Shown here in pieces: positions 44,382 to 53,083 of a stretch of DNA of 64,000 nt. The stretch is from Cryobacterium fucosi (GTDB taxonomy: Bacteria; Actinomycetota; Actinomycetes; Actinomycetales; Microbacteriaceae). The number at the start of each line of letters is the position of its first letter. Positions within the stretch are counted from its first letter, which is position 1. The stretch lies in contig NZ_SOHH01000020.1 in NCBI RefSeq assembly GCF_004403515.1, forward strand, positions 352 to 64,351. Direction: 5' to 3'. The notes under the pieces were generated by a model, which searched no databases, had not been told where the DNA came from, and worked only from the letters and a program-made list of their open reading frames with translations. A program made the position numbers and the translations under genes.

Positions 44382-45569
44382 CTAATCGAGCAACTCGATG
44401 GTTTCCAACAGCAGATCCAGCTCGCTTGGGATGGGGTAGTGGTGGTTGCCGACGAATAGCCCGTCCTCATGGATCTTGTCGGCGGCAGGAAGCTCCGCCG
44501 GTACCACAGCGCGCAGCTGGGACATGACCGGGTTTCGCGCGAAGTTTCCGGCGACGATGGGCCTGGAATCGATGCCTGCAACCGTCAACGCGTCAACGAG
44601 CTGAGCGCGCTTCCCGGCGAGGTGGCCCTCGAGCACCAGCGAGAACCCAAACCAGCTGCTCTCCGCAGCCACTTTCTGAACCCTCAGATCTGCACGGCCG
44701 GCGAAGCGCTCGGCGAAGAGGGCTGCGTTCTGCTGGCGACCGGAGATCAACTCTGGGACCTTCTTGAGCTGTTCCCGTCCGAGGGCCCCCGACATTTCCA
44801 GTGGACGCACGTTGTAGCCCGGCAGGACGAAACGGAAGTGGTCCTCGAAGGCGACCCCCGTCTTGGGGAAAATCAGGTTGTCAGCAGGCAGGTCTCGGGT
44901 CCAACCGTGGGCGCGCAGGGACACCATTGCCTGATACATGTAGTCATCGTCGGTAACTATGAGCCCACCCTCCATCGTTGAGATGTGGTGCGAGAAGAAG
45001 GAGCTAAAGGTTCCGGCAAGACCGAAAGTTCCCGTGTACCGGGAGCCGATTCTCGACCCGAGGGATTCGCAGTTGTCCTCGATGAGAACGAGTCCGTGCT
45101 CGGTGCAAATCGCGGCCAGAGTCTCGAGATCTGCCGGGTTCCCCAGCAAGTTGACGGCTAGAACCGCCTTTGTGTCCGGGCCGATTGCGTCTATCACAAG
45201 CTGTGGGTCCATGTTCAGAGTGTCAACATCAATGTCGACAAATCGGAGCGTGAGCCCCAGCTGGTGAATCGGAAAATAAGTTGTCGCCCATGAGACAGCC
45301 GGCACGATGACCTCGTCCCCGGGATTCAGGTCGATGTTCGGGTTTGCGACGGCCGCGGCGATCGCGATGAGGTTCGCGCTGCTCCCGGAGTTGACCATGA
45401 CCGCGTACTTGGACCCGAAGTAGGACGCGAATTCCTGTTCGAAGTTCTTCACTTCCGGTCCCATTGTGAAGCGGCCGGTCTCGATGACACGCTGCAGGGC
45501 GTCGTATTCGGCCTGATCCCACGTTGAGGTGGCCAGGGGGTAACGCGTGGTAGTCATGCTCTGTGTCAT
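44382..45569 (-). CDS. ColD-like GDP-4-keto-6-deoxy-D-mannose 3-dehydratase (DegT family)
   Basis: A 395-residue PLP-fold protein of the DegT/DnrJ/EryC1/StrS family. In aminotransferases the PLP lysine lies eight residues before the last Gly of the GEGG motif; here the segment is FFSHHISTMEGG, placing His194 at that position. D165 in LIEDNCESLGS keeps the PLP-nitrogen contact. His in place of Lys is the mark of ColD, which removes the 3-hydroxyl using PLP and glutamate. The following RAHGWTRDLP also fits ColD. With gmd upstream in the pathway and a GDP-fucose-synthase-like gene adjacent, GDP-colitose synthesis is predicted. Confidence 0.85.
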   Translation of the reverse strand: MTQSMTTTRYPLATSTWDQAEYDALQRVIETGRFTMGPEVKNFEQEFASYFGSKYAVMVNSGSSANLIAIAAAVANPNIDLNPGDEVIVPAVSWATTYFPIHQLGLTLRFVDIDVDTLNMDPQLVIDAIGPDTKAVLAVNLLGNPADLETLAAICTEHGLVLIEDNCESLGSRIGSRYTGTFGLAGTFSSFFSHHISTMEGGLIVTDDDYMYQAMVSLRAHGWTRDLPADNLIFPKTGVAFEDHFRFVLPGYNVRPLEMSGALGREQLKKVPELISGRQQNAALFAERFAGRADLRVQKVAAESSWFGFSLVLEGHLAGKRAQLVDALTVAGIDSRPIVAGNFARNPVMSQLRAVVPAELPAADKIHEDGLFVGNHHYPIPSELDLLLETIELLD

Positions 45570-45604
45570 TCTCTCTCTACGGTTCGATCGCCCGAGCGAT
45601 CAGG

Positions 45605-46540
45605 TCAGGCCAGGGTTTCCAGGTAGCGCCGGTAGGCACGGTCCATGCCCTCCAGCAGCTCGGTGCGGGGTTGCCAACCGAATTGGTGAGCAACCGCTGA
45701 GGTCATCAGCTTCTGATGCATGCCGGCAGGTTTCGTCGTGTCAAGTTCCAGTTCGCAGGTGTAACCGACCACTGCCATGGCGGCCTGGTAGTACTCCAGG
45801 ACCGAGTGATCCCGCCCGAAACCGACGTTCATCATCATCGGCCAGGAATGGATGTCGTCGACGTTCGTAACTATCCAGTCCGCGAGATCGCCAACGTAGG
45901 TGAATTCTCGGCGAGCAGTGCCGTCCCCCCAGACACCGATCGTGGACGCGCCGGATTCCTTGGCGGCATGCACCTTCGCGATCGCTGCTGCGACCAGGTG
46001 TCCCTGGCCGAGGGAATAGTCATCATCCGGACCATAGAGGTTCGACGGGATGACGACCCGATAGTCGAGACCGAACTGGGTCGAGACGTACTCGCAGTAC
46101 TTCGATGCCACGATTTTCGAGAGCGCATAGCCCTCGTTCGTCGGTTCCAAGGGCGCCGCAAGCAGGTCCGATTCAACCAGCGGCTGGCGGTAGTCACGTG
46201 GATACATGCAGGAGCTTCCGAAGTACAGCAGCTTCGGCACGCCTAGGTCGACTGCAGCCTTGAGCACGCTCGAGTCGATCAGCACGTTGTCCATGAGATA
46301 CGTCGTCGGGTCGGCGATGTTCGCCGCGATGCCGCCAACTCGAGCGGCGCAGTGCAGGATAAGGTCAGGTTTCATTCTCCCAACCAACGACCACGTTTCC
46401 TGAGCGTTGGTGAGATCAGCGTCTGCACGAGTAACGATTACCAGCTCATCTGAAGGTCTTTGCTCGGCCCAAGCAGACTGGATACTTCGCGCCAGCATCC
46501 CGTTGCCGCCCGTCAACAATGCCCGCACCGGTATCTCCAT
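45605..46540 (-). CDS. GDP-L-colitose synthase / GDP-L-fucose synthase-like epimerase-reductase
   Basis: A 311-residue NADPH-dependent SDR of the GDP-fucose synthase family: ALLTGGNGMLARSIQSAW, HCAARVGGIAANIADP, YFGSSCMYPRDY (with the epimerase Cys), the YxxxK pair in NEGYALSKIVASKYCEY, and SNLYGPDDDYSLGQGHLV (His candidate for the second acid/base). GDP-fucose synthase and ColC share this fold and chemistry. The ColD-like gene 35 bp downstream makes ColC-type activity (C5 epimerisation and C4 reduction to GDP-L-colitose) more likely than fucose synthesis. This choice is inference. Confidence 0.85.
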   Translation of the reverse strand: MEIPVRALLTGGNGMLARSIQSAWAEQRPSDELVIVTRADADLTNAQETWSLVGRMKPDLILHCAARVGGIAANIADPTTYLMDNVLIDSSVLKAAVDLGVPKLLYFGSSCMYPRDYRQPLVESDLLAAPLEPTNEGYALSKIVASKYCEYVSTQFGLDYRVVIPSNLYGPDDDYSLGQGHLVAAAIAKVHAAKESGASTIGVWGDGTARREFTYVGDLADWIVTNVDDIHSWPMMMNVGFGRDHSVLEYYQAAMAVVGYTCELELDTTKPAGMHQKLMTSAVAHQFGWQPRTELLEGMDRAYRRYLETLA

Positions 46541-46691
46541 TCAACTCTTTTTCCGACCTCAGTTCGAGCAAGACAATTTCGAGCCTAGCCGATCAGCCAA
46601 TCGGTCGCTGTGTTGTGCTCCGCTCGTCATTGGAGGCTGGCCTACAAGGCCTTATCCCTACCTCGGGCTGTTTGCCAGAGCCCCGACACGA

Positions 46692-49178
46692 CTACCGCCG
46701 AGTCAGGCGACCCTGAATCTTCTTTGCCACGACGCCGGGTCCGCCGTCCCGCATATACCGAATGACGAGACTAACGTCGTGCCGGAAACCATGCTTCTTG
46801 TTTCTGATACGCGGCCTAAGCAGTAGTCCAAGAGAATCCGACGGGACTGAGCCCGCAGCAACAAGGTCGAGGGCATGACGAGGCTCAAGCATGAAATCGA
46901 CCAGCGGCTTGAGGACTCGGTCCCAGGTGAAATCTTCGCGGACACGGCGAATGTTCAATCTCGCCTCCCGAATGAAGTCCACATCAAAGAGAGACCGCTC
47001 AAGGGCACGAGCGAGGCTCTCTACGTCCCCAGATGGCACGACGATGCCCAGCTTCTCAGCCGCGATGAGTTCAGCAAAATAGTCTCCCTCTGTAACAACC
47101 ATCGGCAACTCGGCCCAAAGATAGTCCAGAATTCTCGTGCGGAAGGAGAAAGTCGTCTCGACATGGGCGAAGTGAGTACTCACCCCCACGTCGGCCTCAG
47201 TCAGGTAATTCTGCCGCTCCGCGTAGTCAACCCAAGAGGAATTGAAGAAGACCGATCGATCGAGAACTCCGAGCTCTGCTGCCAAAGCTCTGGATTCTGA
47301 GACGATCGCCATCTCAGGGACGCCAGGGTGCGGGTGTTTCGTGCCCTGGAAGAATAGGCGCACGTTCCCATGTCTCTCTGAGATGGCGGCGACCGCCCGA
47401 ATCAGGGTTTTGGGGTCAAACCAATTGTAAAGCCCGCCACTCCAAAGGAGGAGTTTGTCGTCCGCGCTGATCCCCGGAACTACTCCCTTGAGGACACTCC
47501 TAAGGTGTACCGGCGGAGTATCTGAGAGACCGAATGGAACGACTGCAATGAGGTGCTCGAGGTCCGGATCGTTCGCATAGTTCGCTGGGTTAATGCGCCC
47601 GAGCGCCGCAAGCTGCCCGAGATAAAAGTGGCGTTGCCGTTCCGAAGCGCATAAGAAGAAATCCCCGCGGGAGAGCTGTTCGTTAAGCACCTCTGTAGCA
47701 TCCAAAACCTGTTGACCCCACTGGGCCGAGGGCAGATCTCTACCCTGTTCGAGCTGCTCTAAATGCATTGGATCATAAATGTCCACCACGACGATTTTCT
47801 TGGTTTTTCGAAGGGCGTCAAACAGTGCCATGGCGAGACCCTGAAAAACGATAACGTCTGCCCACTGCTCGAGCTTCCCCATCGCTTTCTGGTCGCCAAT
47901 ACGAACGGCAACTACTTCGAACGGGGCGTCGACAGGCTGCAAGCCCGCGAGCGTCACCAAGGTGACATCGTGCGTGGAAGCCAGAGCGTCTGCGATACTC
48001 CAGGCTCGGATGGCCGGGCCCGCCATCTTTGCCCCAATCGGGTCACCCGTGATGACCAGAACACGAACTGCCGCGGGCGGATCAAGCACCGGAAAGGCCG
48101 CGACAATCTTTTCGTAACCCCGGAGGTAAGATTCCTCCTGATACGAAGGGGCGTCCGTTTCCCCAAATAGCCTCCACAGCGGCCGGTCAAATACGACTCT
48201 GCTCGCTTGAATGCTTGCTCTCGACTTCTCCAGTGACGGCAGGTATTCGACGAACTGATCGATAGCGAACACGCCAGCCAGAGTCTCCTTGGCGACCGGA
48301 AGACTCGATTCAGAATCTCCACCGGGCTTTCGGAGGTCCAGCATCGTCGAATCCAATTCGCCTCGAGCAATCGCCCGACGTACTGCGAGTAAGAGAGCGG
48401 CCGGAAGAGAAGTGCGCAGTGACTCTTCACCGAGATTCTTGTAGAGGGTAAAGAGCGCATTGCGCTCCAGCAGGTACGTCTCCTTGAACGCCCCAAAAGA
48501 CGTCATGGAAGCGTGGTGCTTGTGAAAAGCGAACGAGGACGGCACGTAGGCGAACCGCCACCCCAGCAAATTCAGTCGCCACCCGAAGTCAACATCTTCG
48601 AAGAACATGAAGTAGCGTTCGTCGAACCCACCAAGTTGGTCGAACACCGACCTGCGCACAAACATTGCTGCGCCAGTTCCAAACAATACATCCCTTGCAG
48701 CATCCGGAGTTCCGGGCAGTGGCTGGGCAGTTGAGGGCTTATATCCCATTCCAAACCAGGTCATAGCCGCTCCGATGAAATCAACGCGCGTGCCCTCCCA
48801 GTCGAGAACCTTGCTAGCAACGGCACCTATGCTCTCTGATTGACCGAATTTCGCAATCGCGGCACGGATCCACTCCTTATCAGGCTTGGCGTCATTGTTC
48901 AGAAAGGCCACAAACTCGCCACTGCTTGAAGCAACACCCAAATTGCTGCCGCCCGCAAACCCCAGGTTTGCATTTGCCACAACGAGTTTCACATGCGGAG
49001 CCGCGTCCCGTATTCGCTGAGCGCTGTCGTCTCCAGAGTGATTCTCGACGACCACAACCTCGAGCAATTCCGTCGGCCAATTGACCAGCTTTAGGTGCTC
49101 CAAAGCCTCAATCGTGTCGCCCGCACCTCGATAGTTCACGAGCACTACGGAAACGACACCCGGTCGTAGCTTAGTCAT
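46692..49178 (-). CDS. Two-domain glycosyltransferase (GT2 + GT4)
   Basis: About 828 residues. Residues 1-300 form a GT2 rhamnosyltransferase-type domain: VSVVLVNYRGAGDTIEALEH, NANLGFAGGSNLGVA, FVAFLNNDAKPDKEWI, FMFFEDVDFGWRLNLLGWRF. Residues about 370-800 form a GT-B domain: VRVLVITGDPIGAKMAGPAI, LLLWSGGLYNWFDPKTLIRA, FSFRTRILDYLWAELPMVVT. One polypeptide may thus add two successive sugars. ATG 49178 is chosen; an in-frame upstream start at 49202 exists. GC content is visibly lower than in the flanking backbone genes. The 150-bp gap downstream (46541-46691) holds a weak CCGAT/ATCGG hairpin only. Confidence 0.9.
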   Translation of the reverse strand: MTKLRPGVVSVVLVNYRGAGDTIEALEHLKLVNWPTELLEVVVVENHSGDDSAQRIRDAAPHVKLVVANANLGFAGGSNLGVASSSGEFVAFLNNDAKPDKEWIRAAIAKFGQSESIGAVASKVLDWEGTRVDFIGAAMTWFGMGYKPSTAQPLPGTPDAARDVLFGTGAAMFVRRSVFDQLGGFDERYFMFFEDVDFGWRLNLLGWRFAYVPSSFAFHKHHASMTSFGAFKETYLLERNALFTLYKNLGEESLRTSLPAALLLAVRRAIARGELDSTMLDLRKPGGDSESSLPVAKETLAGVFAIDQFVEYLPSLEKSRASIQASRVVFDRPLWRLFGETDAPSYQEESYLRGYEKIVAAFPVLDPPAAVRVLVITGDPIGAKMAGPAIRAWSIADALASTHDVTLVTLAGLQPVDAPFEVVAVRIGDQKAMGKLEQWADVIVFQGLAMALFDALRKTKKIVVVDIYDPMHLEQLEQGRDLPSAQWGQQVLDATEVLNEQLSRGDFFLCASERQRHFYLGQLAALGRINPANYANDPDLEHLIAVVPFGLSDTPPVHLRSVLKGVVPGISADDKLLLWSGGLYNWFDPKTLIRAVAAISERHGNVRLFFQGTKHPHPGVPEMAIVSESRALAAELGVLDRSVFFNSSWVDYAERQNYLTEADVGVSTHFAHVETTFSFRTRILDYLWAELPMVVTEGDYFAELIAAEKLGIVVPSGDVESLARALERSLFDVDFIREARLNIRRVREDFTWDRVLKPLVDFMLEPRHALDLVAAGSVPSDSLGLLLRPRIRNKKHGFRHDVSLVIRYMRDGGPGVVAKKIQGRLTRR

Positions 49179-49264
49179 GCGGGCCTTTCCAGAAGAGAGC
49201 ATAAGTAACTGACTCTATCAATTGGGGGATGAAGAGATTTATTTGTGTTCAACTGAAGGGAAAT

Positions 49265-49312
49265 CAATGAACCAATGAACCAATGAACCAATGAACCAAT
49301 GAACCAATGAAC
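49265..49312. repeat. Six tandem copies of CAATGAAC
   Basis: Perfect 8-bp tandem repeat, six units, in an AT-rich 247-bp gap (49179-49425) between two minus-strand genes. A period not divisible by three and perfect identity mark it as a slippage-prone site. It lies upstream of the two-domain glycosyltransferase gene, where copy-number change could alter promoter spacing. The rest of the gap shows no clear promoter. Confidence 0.95.
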
Positions 49313-49425
49313 CAACTTACCTGAAGGCTCAGCCGTCACGTTCGAGTGGCCGTACTTTCGCGCGGGCACCAACCGTTACTTGAATCGACCCCCCAGCCGC
49401 AAGAGTCATCGCCTATTCGAATCGT

Positions 49426-50739
49426 CTAGCTCAGCCCGATCGCGGCAATCGCGAACACGGCCCCTGTTGCAGAGATTGCGTTTAGCGTCCGGCCCGAATG
49501 GTGCGACAAGAGATAAGCTCCACACGCAATGAAGGCTGGTAACAACACGACACCGTACCGCTCTGGGAGTGGGAAGTAGTATCCCGCCACTAGTGTCGTG
49601 GCCACGGTCAGTGCTGGGCCCATCCCTAGCGCAACGATAAATAGCGAGGCCGCTATAGCTCTTTGGGTGACCGGCACCTGTCGAGGCATAAGCACTAACG
49701 TCATTACCCCACCGACCGTGACGAGAGTCAGTGCGCTCGCTGCTACAAACCCAAGAAAGCTGGAAGACATACTTGCGGCCCCGACCGAACCAAGAAAGCG
49801 GAAGGCTTCGACTGCAGCAGCAGTGGGCGTGAGCGAAAGCAACTCAACGTCGATCTGCGGAGTCGGAACATCAGGGATTGCGGAACTCGCGCGAAAGAGC
49901 ATCCATGCGACTTGGGCACCAATCGCGACAATCGGCGCCGATAACGCGGCAAGGACGGAAGGTCTCCTGACCAGCTTCTTAAACTTGAGGACGGCCGATC
50001 TGTTGTCCGCCGAAGCCCGCCGCTCCTCTCCAGCGGCAACGATCAAGAGCGCAAGCGCAGAAATGGTAACAGCAGCAAGATTTTGCACTTTAAAAAGGAC
50101 CGCAACCGCTGAAAGGGTTGGGAGCCATAGCCACGAAGACTGACCCCGGCCGATGCGAAGGGAAACTAGCCCCAGACCGGCCGCCAACGCCAACGATGGA
50201 GCATCGGTACTCAAGTAGGTGGACGACCAGAATGCAATGGGCGTCGCAATAACGAACGCCGAGAAGCCGAATGCCACTTTTCGCCCAATGCGAAGTGCGA
50301 TGAGCATCCTATAGAGAAGCAGAACACCAAGCGACAGCCACACAGCCCCCACTGTGCGGCCCGCATCGAGGAGAGTCATCCCAAACCCAGTCAACGGCTG
50401 AGCTAACGCCCAAGTAAAAGCAAAGTACATCGGAGTGTACAAGTCCGCGCCTGTATGTCCTGAATAGGGGTACTTCGCGTCTGCGAAATCATTCTCGCGA
50501 CAGGTCCCGCCGAATGAACCGTAGCCGGCGACACCTCGGCAGCTGATTTCCTGGCGGGCCAGCTCGCCCGTTTCTTCACCGGATCGGATGAAGCCCTGGG
50601 TCGGAACCTTACTTAGATAGTCCAGGTAGACATATTCGTCGTAAGGAGAAAATTCATGATTTTGCGGGACGTGAACGGTGACGAAAGCCACGCTCAAGAT
50701 GAGCAACGCCAGCAGCGGCATCCCGGACCAACGCAGCAC
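49426..50739 (-). CDS. Polytopic membrane protein, GT-C glycosyltransferase-like
   Basis: A 437-residue protein with about ten membrane helices. The first extracytoplasmic loop contains HEFSPYDEYVYLDYLSKVPT, with an Asp-Glu pair where GT-C enzymes and DUF2142-like proteins carry their catalytic acid, and then a long hydrophilic loop ending TGADLYTPMYFAFTWALAQP. It probably transfers a sugar from a lipid-phosphate donor at the outer face of the membrane. No specific family is assigned. The gene is GC-poorer than the backbone. Confidence 0.75.
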   Translation of the reverse strand: MLRWSGMPLLALLILSVAFVTVHVPQNHEFSPYDEYVYLDYLSKVPTQGFIRSGEETGELARQEISCRGVAGYGSFGGTCRENDFADAKYPYSGHTGADLYTPMYFAFTWALAQPLTGFGMTLLDAGRTVGAVWLSLGVLLLYRMLIALRIGRKVAFGFSAFVIATPIAFWSSTYLSTDAPSLALAAGLGLVSLRIGRGQSSWLWLPTLSAVAVLFKVQNLAAVTISALALLIVAAGEERRASADNRSAVLKFKKLVRRPSVLAALSAPIVAIGAQVAWMLFRASSAIPDVPTPQIDVELLSLTPTAAAVEAFRFLGSVGAASMSSSFLGFVAASALTLVTVGGVMTLVLMPRQVPVTQRAIAASLFIVALGMGPALTVATTLVAGYYFPLPERYGVVLLPAFIACGAYLLSHHSGRTLNAISATGAVFAIAAIGLS

Positions 50740-50829
50740 TCTTCTCAGTACTTGAGTAATTTGGGTAGCTCGCTTTCGTAGGTAAGGAACCCGCCACCGG
50801 CCCAGAAAGGGATCCGCCCCACTTCAGGA

Positions 50830-52917
50830 TCAGCCCGCTATCGAACGACAACCGATGAGCTGGTTTTGCCCAATTCCAAGATTGATCGCATAGGCACAAA
50901 GTTTCGCAGCACCAGCAGGCACGGCAACGTCAAGACGGAAGCCGTGCTTCGGCCCGTAGTTAGGGTACACGGCGCCGACGTCATCGCGAATCGAATCCGC
51001 TTGATAGGCTCCTCCCCAGCGTCCATCGACATAGACGTGGACGCTAACAGGATTCGCACTGTCCGGATCGATCGTCCACCCGGACATCGTCGCGATTCCG
51101 GCTCCGACAGAAACAGAATCGAGACTTCCGAATGGGGACCCGCCTGGCGTGGTCACGGTCCTACATCCGACCGATTGGTTGAATCCCGAGCCGACATTTA
51201 TGGCGTATGCACAGACTGTGCTGGTTCCGCCTGGTACCGCCACTGATGCGAGAAATCCGTGGTTTGGGCCGTAACCGGGAAAAGCCTCAGCAACGTCATC
51301 CCGAATCGCGTCTGCCGGGAATGCCCCCGCCCATCGCCCGTCAACGTAGACATGGATACCGATCGAATCGGTAACGTCGGGGTCAATCGCCCAACCGCTG
51401 AGGGAGACACTCCCGAAGCCAGACTGCACGGCATCAATATTGCCGATGGGGGGCCCCGAGGCAGTCGATGCCGTCTGACAGCCGATCGATTGGTTATACC
51501 CGACGCCGACGTTGATGGCGTAAACACACACGTTGCTCGTGCCGGGAGGAATACCCACCTTTAAATTGAATCCGTGGTTCGAACCGTAGCCGGGGTATGC
51601 CCTAGACACGTCCTCCCGGGGCTGATCAGCGGGGAATGCCCCTCCCCATTTGCCATTCACATAGACGTGTATTGAAGTTGGGTTTGGGGTGTCAACGTCG
51701 ATTGCCCACCCGTTCAATGTGAGTTGTCGATCCGACAAGACCGCTGATTCGACGTTCCCGACTGGTGGCCCCGTTGGGGTCGTCACAGTCTTACAGCCGA
51801 GAGGCTCATTGCCTCCGACACCGACATTGATGGCAAAGATGCAGGCTTCAAACGACCCTGGGAGAACAGGAAAGGATATTTCGAATCCGTGGTTGGGGCC
51901 GTAGCTTGGGTATGCCGCCCCGACGTCTGATCGCGACTTGTCTGCAGTGAACGAACCACCCCAACCGCCGTTGACGTACAGATGCACATCAACAGGCGCG
52001 GCTGTTTCAGGATCAAACGCCCAACCGCGAAGGGTCGCTGTTTGCATCGTGGCTGACCCCGAATCAAAGTTGCCAACTGGAGACAGGGTCGAACCTGCTG
52101 GCTGTCCAAACCAATCGGAGAATATTCTCCAGAAATTCCGATTTCCGTACGCCCCACAAGCGTCCCCCGAACCGTAGAGATTCGCCAAGGCAGACGCATT
52201 CGGCTGATACGGCGTGTACAAGTATAGGTTCGCCGTTGCCTGATTCTGAATGTAGACATTCGACCCCCCGCAGGAAACATTGGGGTGGTTCTGAATGTAT
52301 ACAGTGCCAATGTGGTATTTTCTCGTACCAGATTCCCCGGGAATGTTCAGCGGATACTGAGTGTACTGGCGGAATTGCCAAGCGGATTTGTATACCTGGT
52401 TGAAAAAGCCGAAGTAGTTTGCGTCACAGTTTGCGCTATAGTTAGGCCCGCTATCTGGGCATCCCCAGCCCATTGCTCTTTGATAGCCATATGCGCTCGG
52501 AGAAGTCACTAGAGACTGTTCTTTCTGCAAGAGGACGAGAAGAACCTTGGGGCTTATCCCGCAAGCCCCAGCGACCTTAGAAAGAATGCGGCTGGCAGAC
52601 TCGTTGGCGGCTCCTGAGTACTGCGCGCAGTGCCCGCCACCCACGGCTGACACGGTGGGCGTCGATTGAGTGAAATCACGGAGGCACGGAACACCATCCC
52701 TCGGCACACAGTTCTGGCTCGTCAGGAAGGATTGGACCTGGCTCTCGCTCAGAGACGCGGCGTCAAAGAAGTTCTTGTCCGAGATGATGTTACCCGCGCT
52801 GAAATCCGCGCCGGTCAGCGCCGCCGCACCGGTGGCTGGAGCGAATTGAATCGCCGTGACTACGAGGACAACGCCGAGAGCCGCTGCAATCCCACGAAAC
52901 CCCAAAGTTGCCTTCAT
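50830..52917 (-). CDS. Secreted protein with N-terminal lysozyme-like region and four ~100-residue repeats
   Basis: 695 residues with a Sec signal peptide (cleavage near AALT, about residue 34). Residues about 35-285 form a Cys-rich domain (NIISDKNFFDAASLSESQVQ, ISPKVLLVLLQKEQSLV, GYQRAMGWGCPDSGPNY) recalling actinobacterial glucosaminidase/lysozyme-like secreted proteins; activity is not proven. Residues about 287-695 are four repeats, each with GWAIDPD, HVYVDGRWGGAF, GYGPNHGF and a paired Cys around CAYAINVG. It probably binds or remodels the cell surface. Its place inside the glycan locus suggests that it interacts with the polymer made there. Confidence 0.85.
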   Translation of the reverse strand: MKATLGFRGIAAALGVVLVVTAIQFAPATGAAALTGADFSAGNIISDKNFFDAASLSESQVQSFLTSQNCVPRDGVPCLRDFTQSTPTVSAVGGGHCAQYSGAANESASRILSKVAGACGISPKVLLVLLQKEQSLVTSPSAYGYQRAMGWGCPDSGPNYSANCDANYFGFFNQVYKSAWQFRQYTQYPLNIPGESGTRKYHIGTVYIQNHPNVSCGGSNVYIQNQATANLYLYTPYQPNASALANLYGSGDACGAYGNRNFWRIFSDWFGQPAGSTLSPVGNFDSGSATMQTATLRGWAFDPETAAPVDVHLYVNGGWGGSFTADKSRSDVGAAYPSYGPNHGFEISFPVLPGSFEACIFAINVGVGGNEPLGCKTVTTPTGPPVGNVESAVLSDRQLTLNGWAIDVDTPNPTSIHVYVNGKWGGAFPADQPREDVSRAYPGYGSNHGFNLKVGIPPGTSNVCVYAINVGVGYNQSIGCQTASTASGPPIGNIDAVQSGFGSVSLSGWAIDPDVTDSIGIHVYVDGRWAGAFPADAIRDDVAEAFPGYGPNHGFLASVAVPGGTSTVCAYAINVGSGFNQSVGCRTVTTPGGSPFGSLDSVSVGAGIATMSGWTIDPDSANPVSVHVYVDGRWGGAYQADSIRDDVGAVYPNYGPKHGFRLDVAVPAGAAKLCAYAINLGIGQNQLIGCRSIAG

Positions 52918-53053
52918 CGAGTGCCCCCATTCTGCCGCGTGACGCGGAAAGGATCCGCTCGATCGTCTATCTTGAGGGAACCGTCTGTCTCAAGCGCCGT
53001 GGAGTGCCATCCATTGACGACTGTACTTGAAAATTGTCCTCCATTGCTGCAAT

Positions 53054-53083
53054 AGCGACGGTGAAGTGCGCTAAACCGTCGCT
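53054..53083 (-). terminator. Hairpin overlapping the stop of the 979-residue glycosyltransferase gene
   Basis: AGCGACGGT / ACCGTCGCT, 9-bp perfect stem with a 12-nt loop that includes the TAG stop. A second short ATTGC/GCAAT palindrome follows. There is no T-tract on the minus strand, so it is a weak terminator or an mRNA end stabiliser. Confidence 0.4.

Noticed and set aside
44382-45569. GDP-perosamine synthase or other sugar aminotransferase
   Set aside because: The required PLP lysine is replaced by His194, so transamination is not expected.
45605-46540. Plain GDP-L-fucose synthase
   Set aside because: Not excluded by the sequence itself, but the adjacent His-type DegT dehydratase fits a colitose-type pathway better, so fucose was kept as the alternative.
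49175-49372. A 65-codon frame with repeated Trp-Phe-Ile-Gly-Ser-Leu
   Set aside because: It is the translation of the octanucleotide repeat; no ribosome site or homologue is evident.
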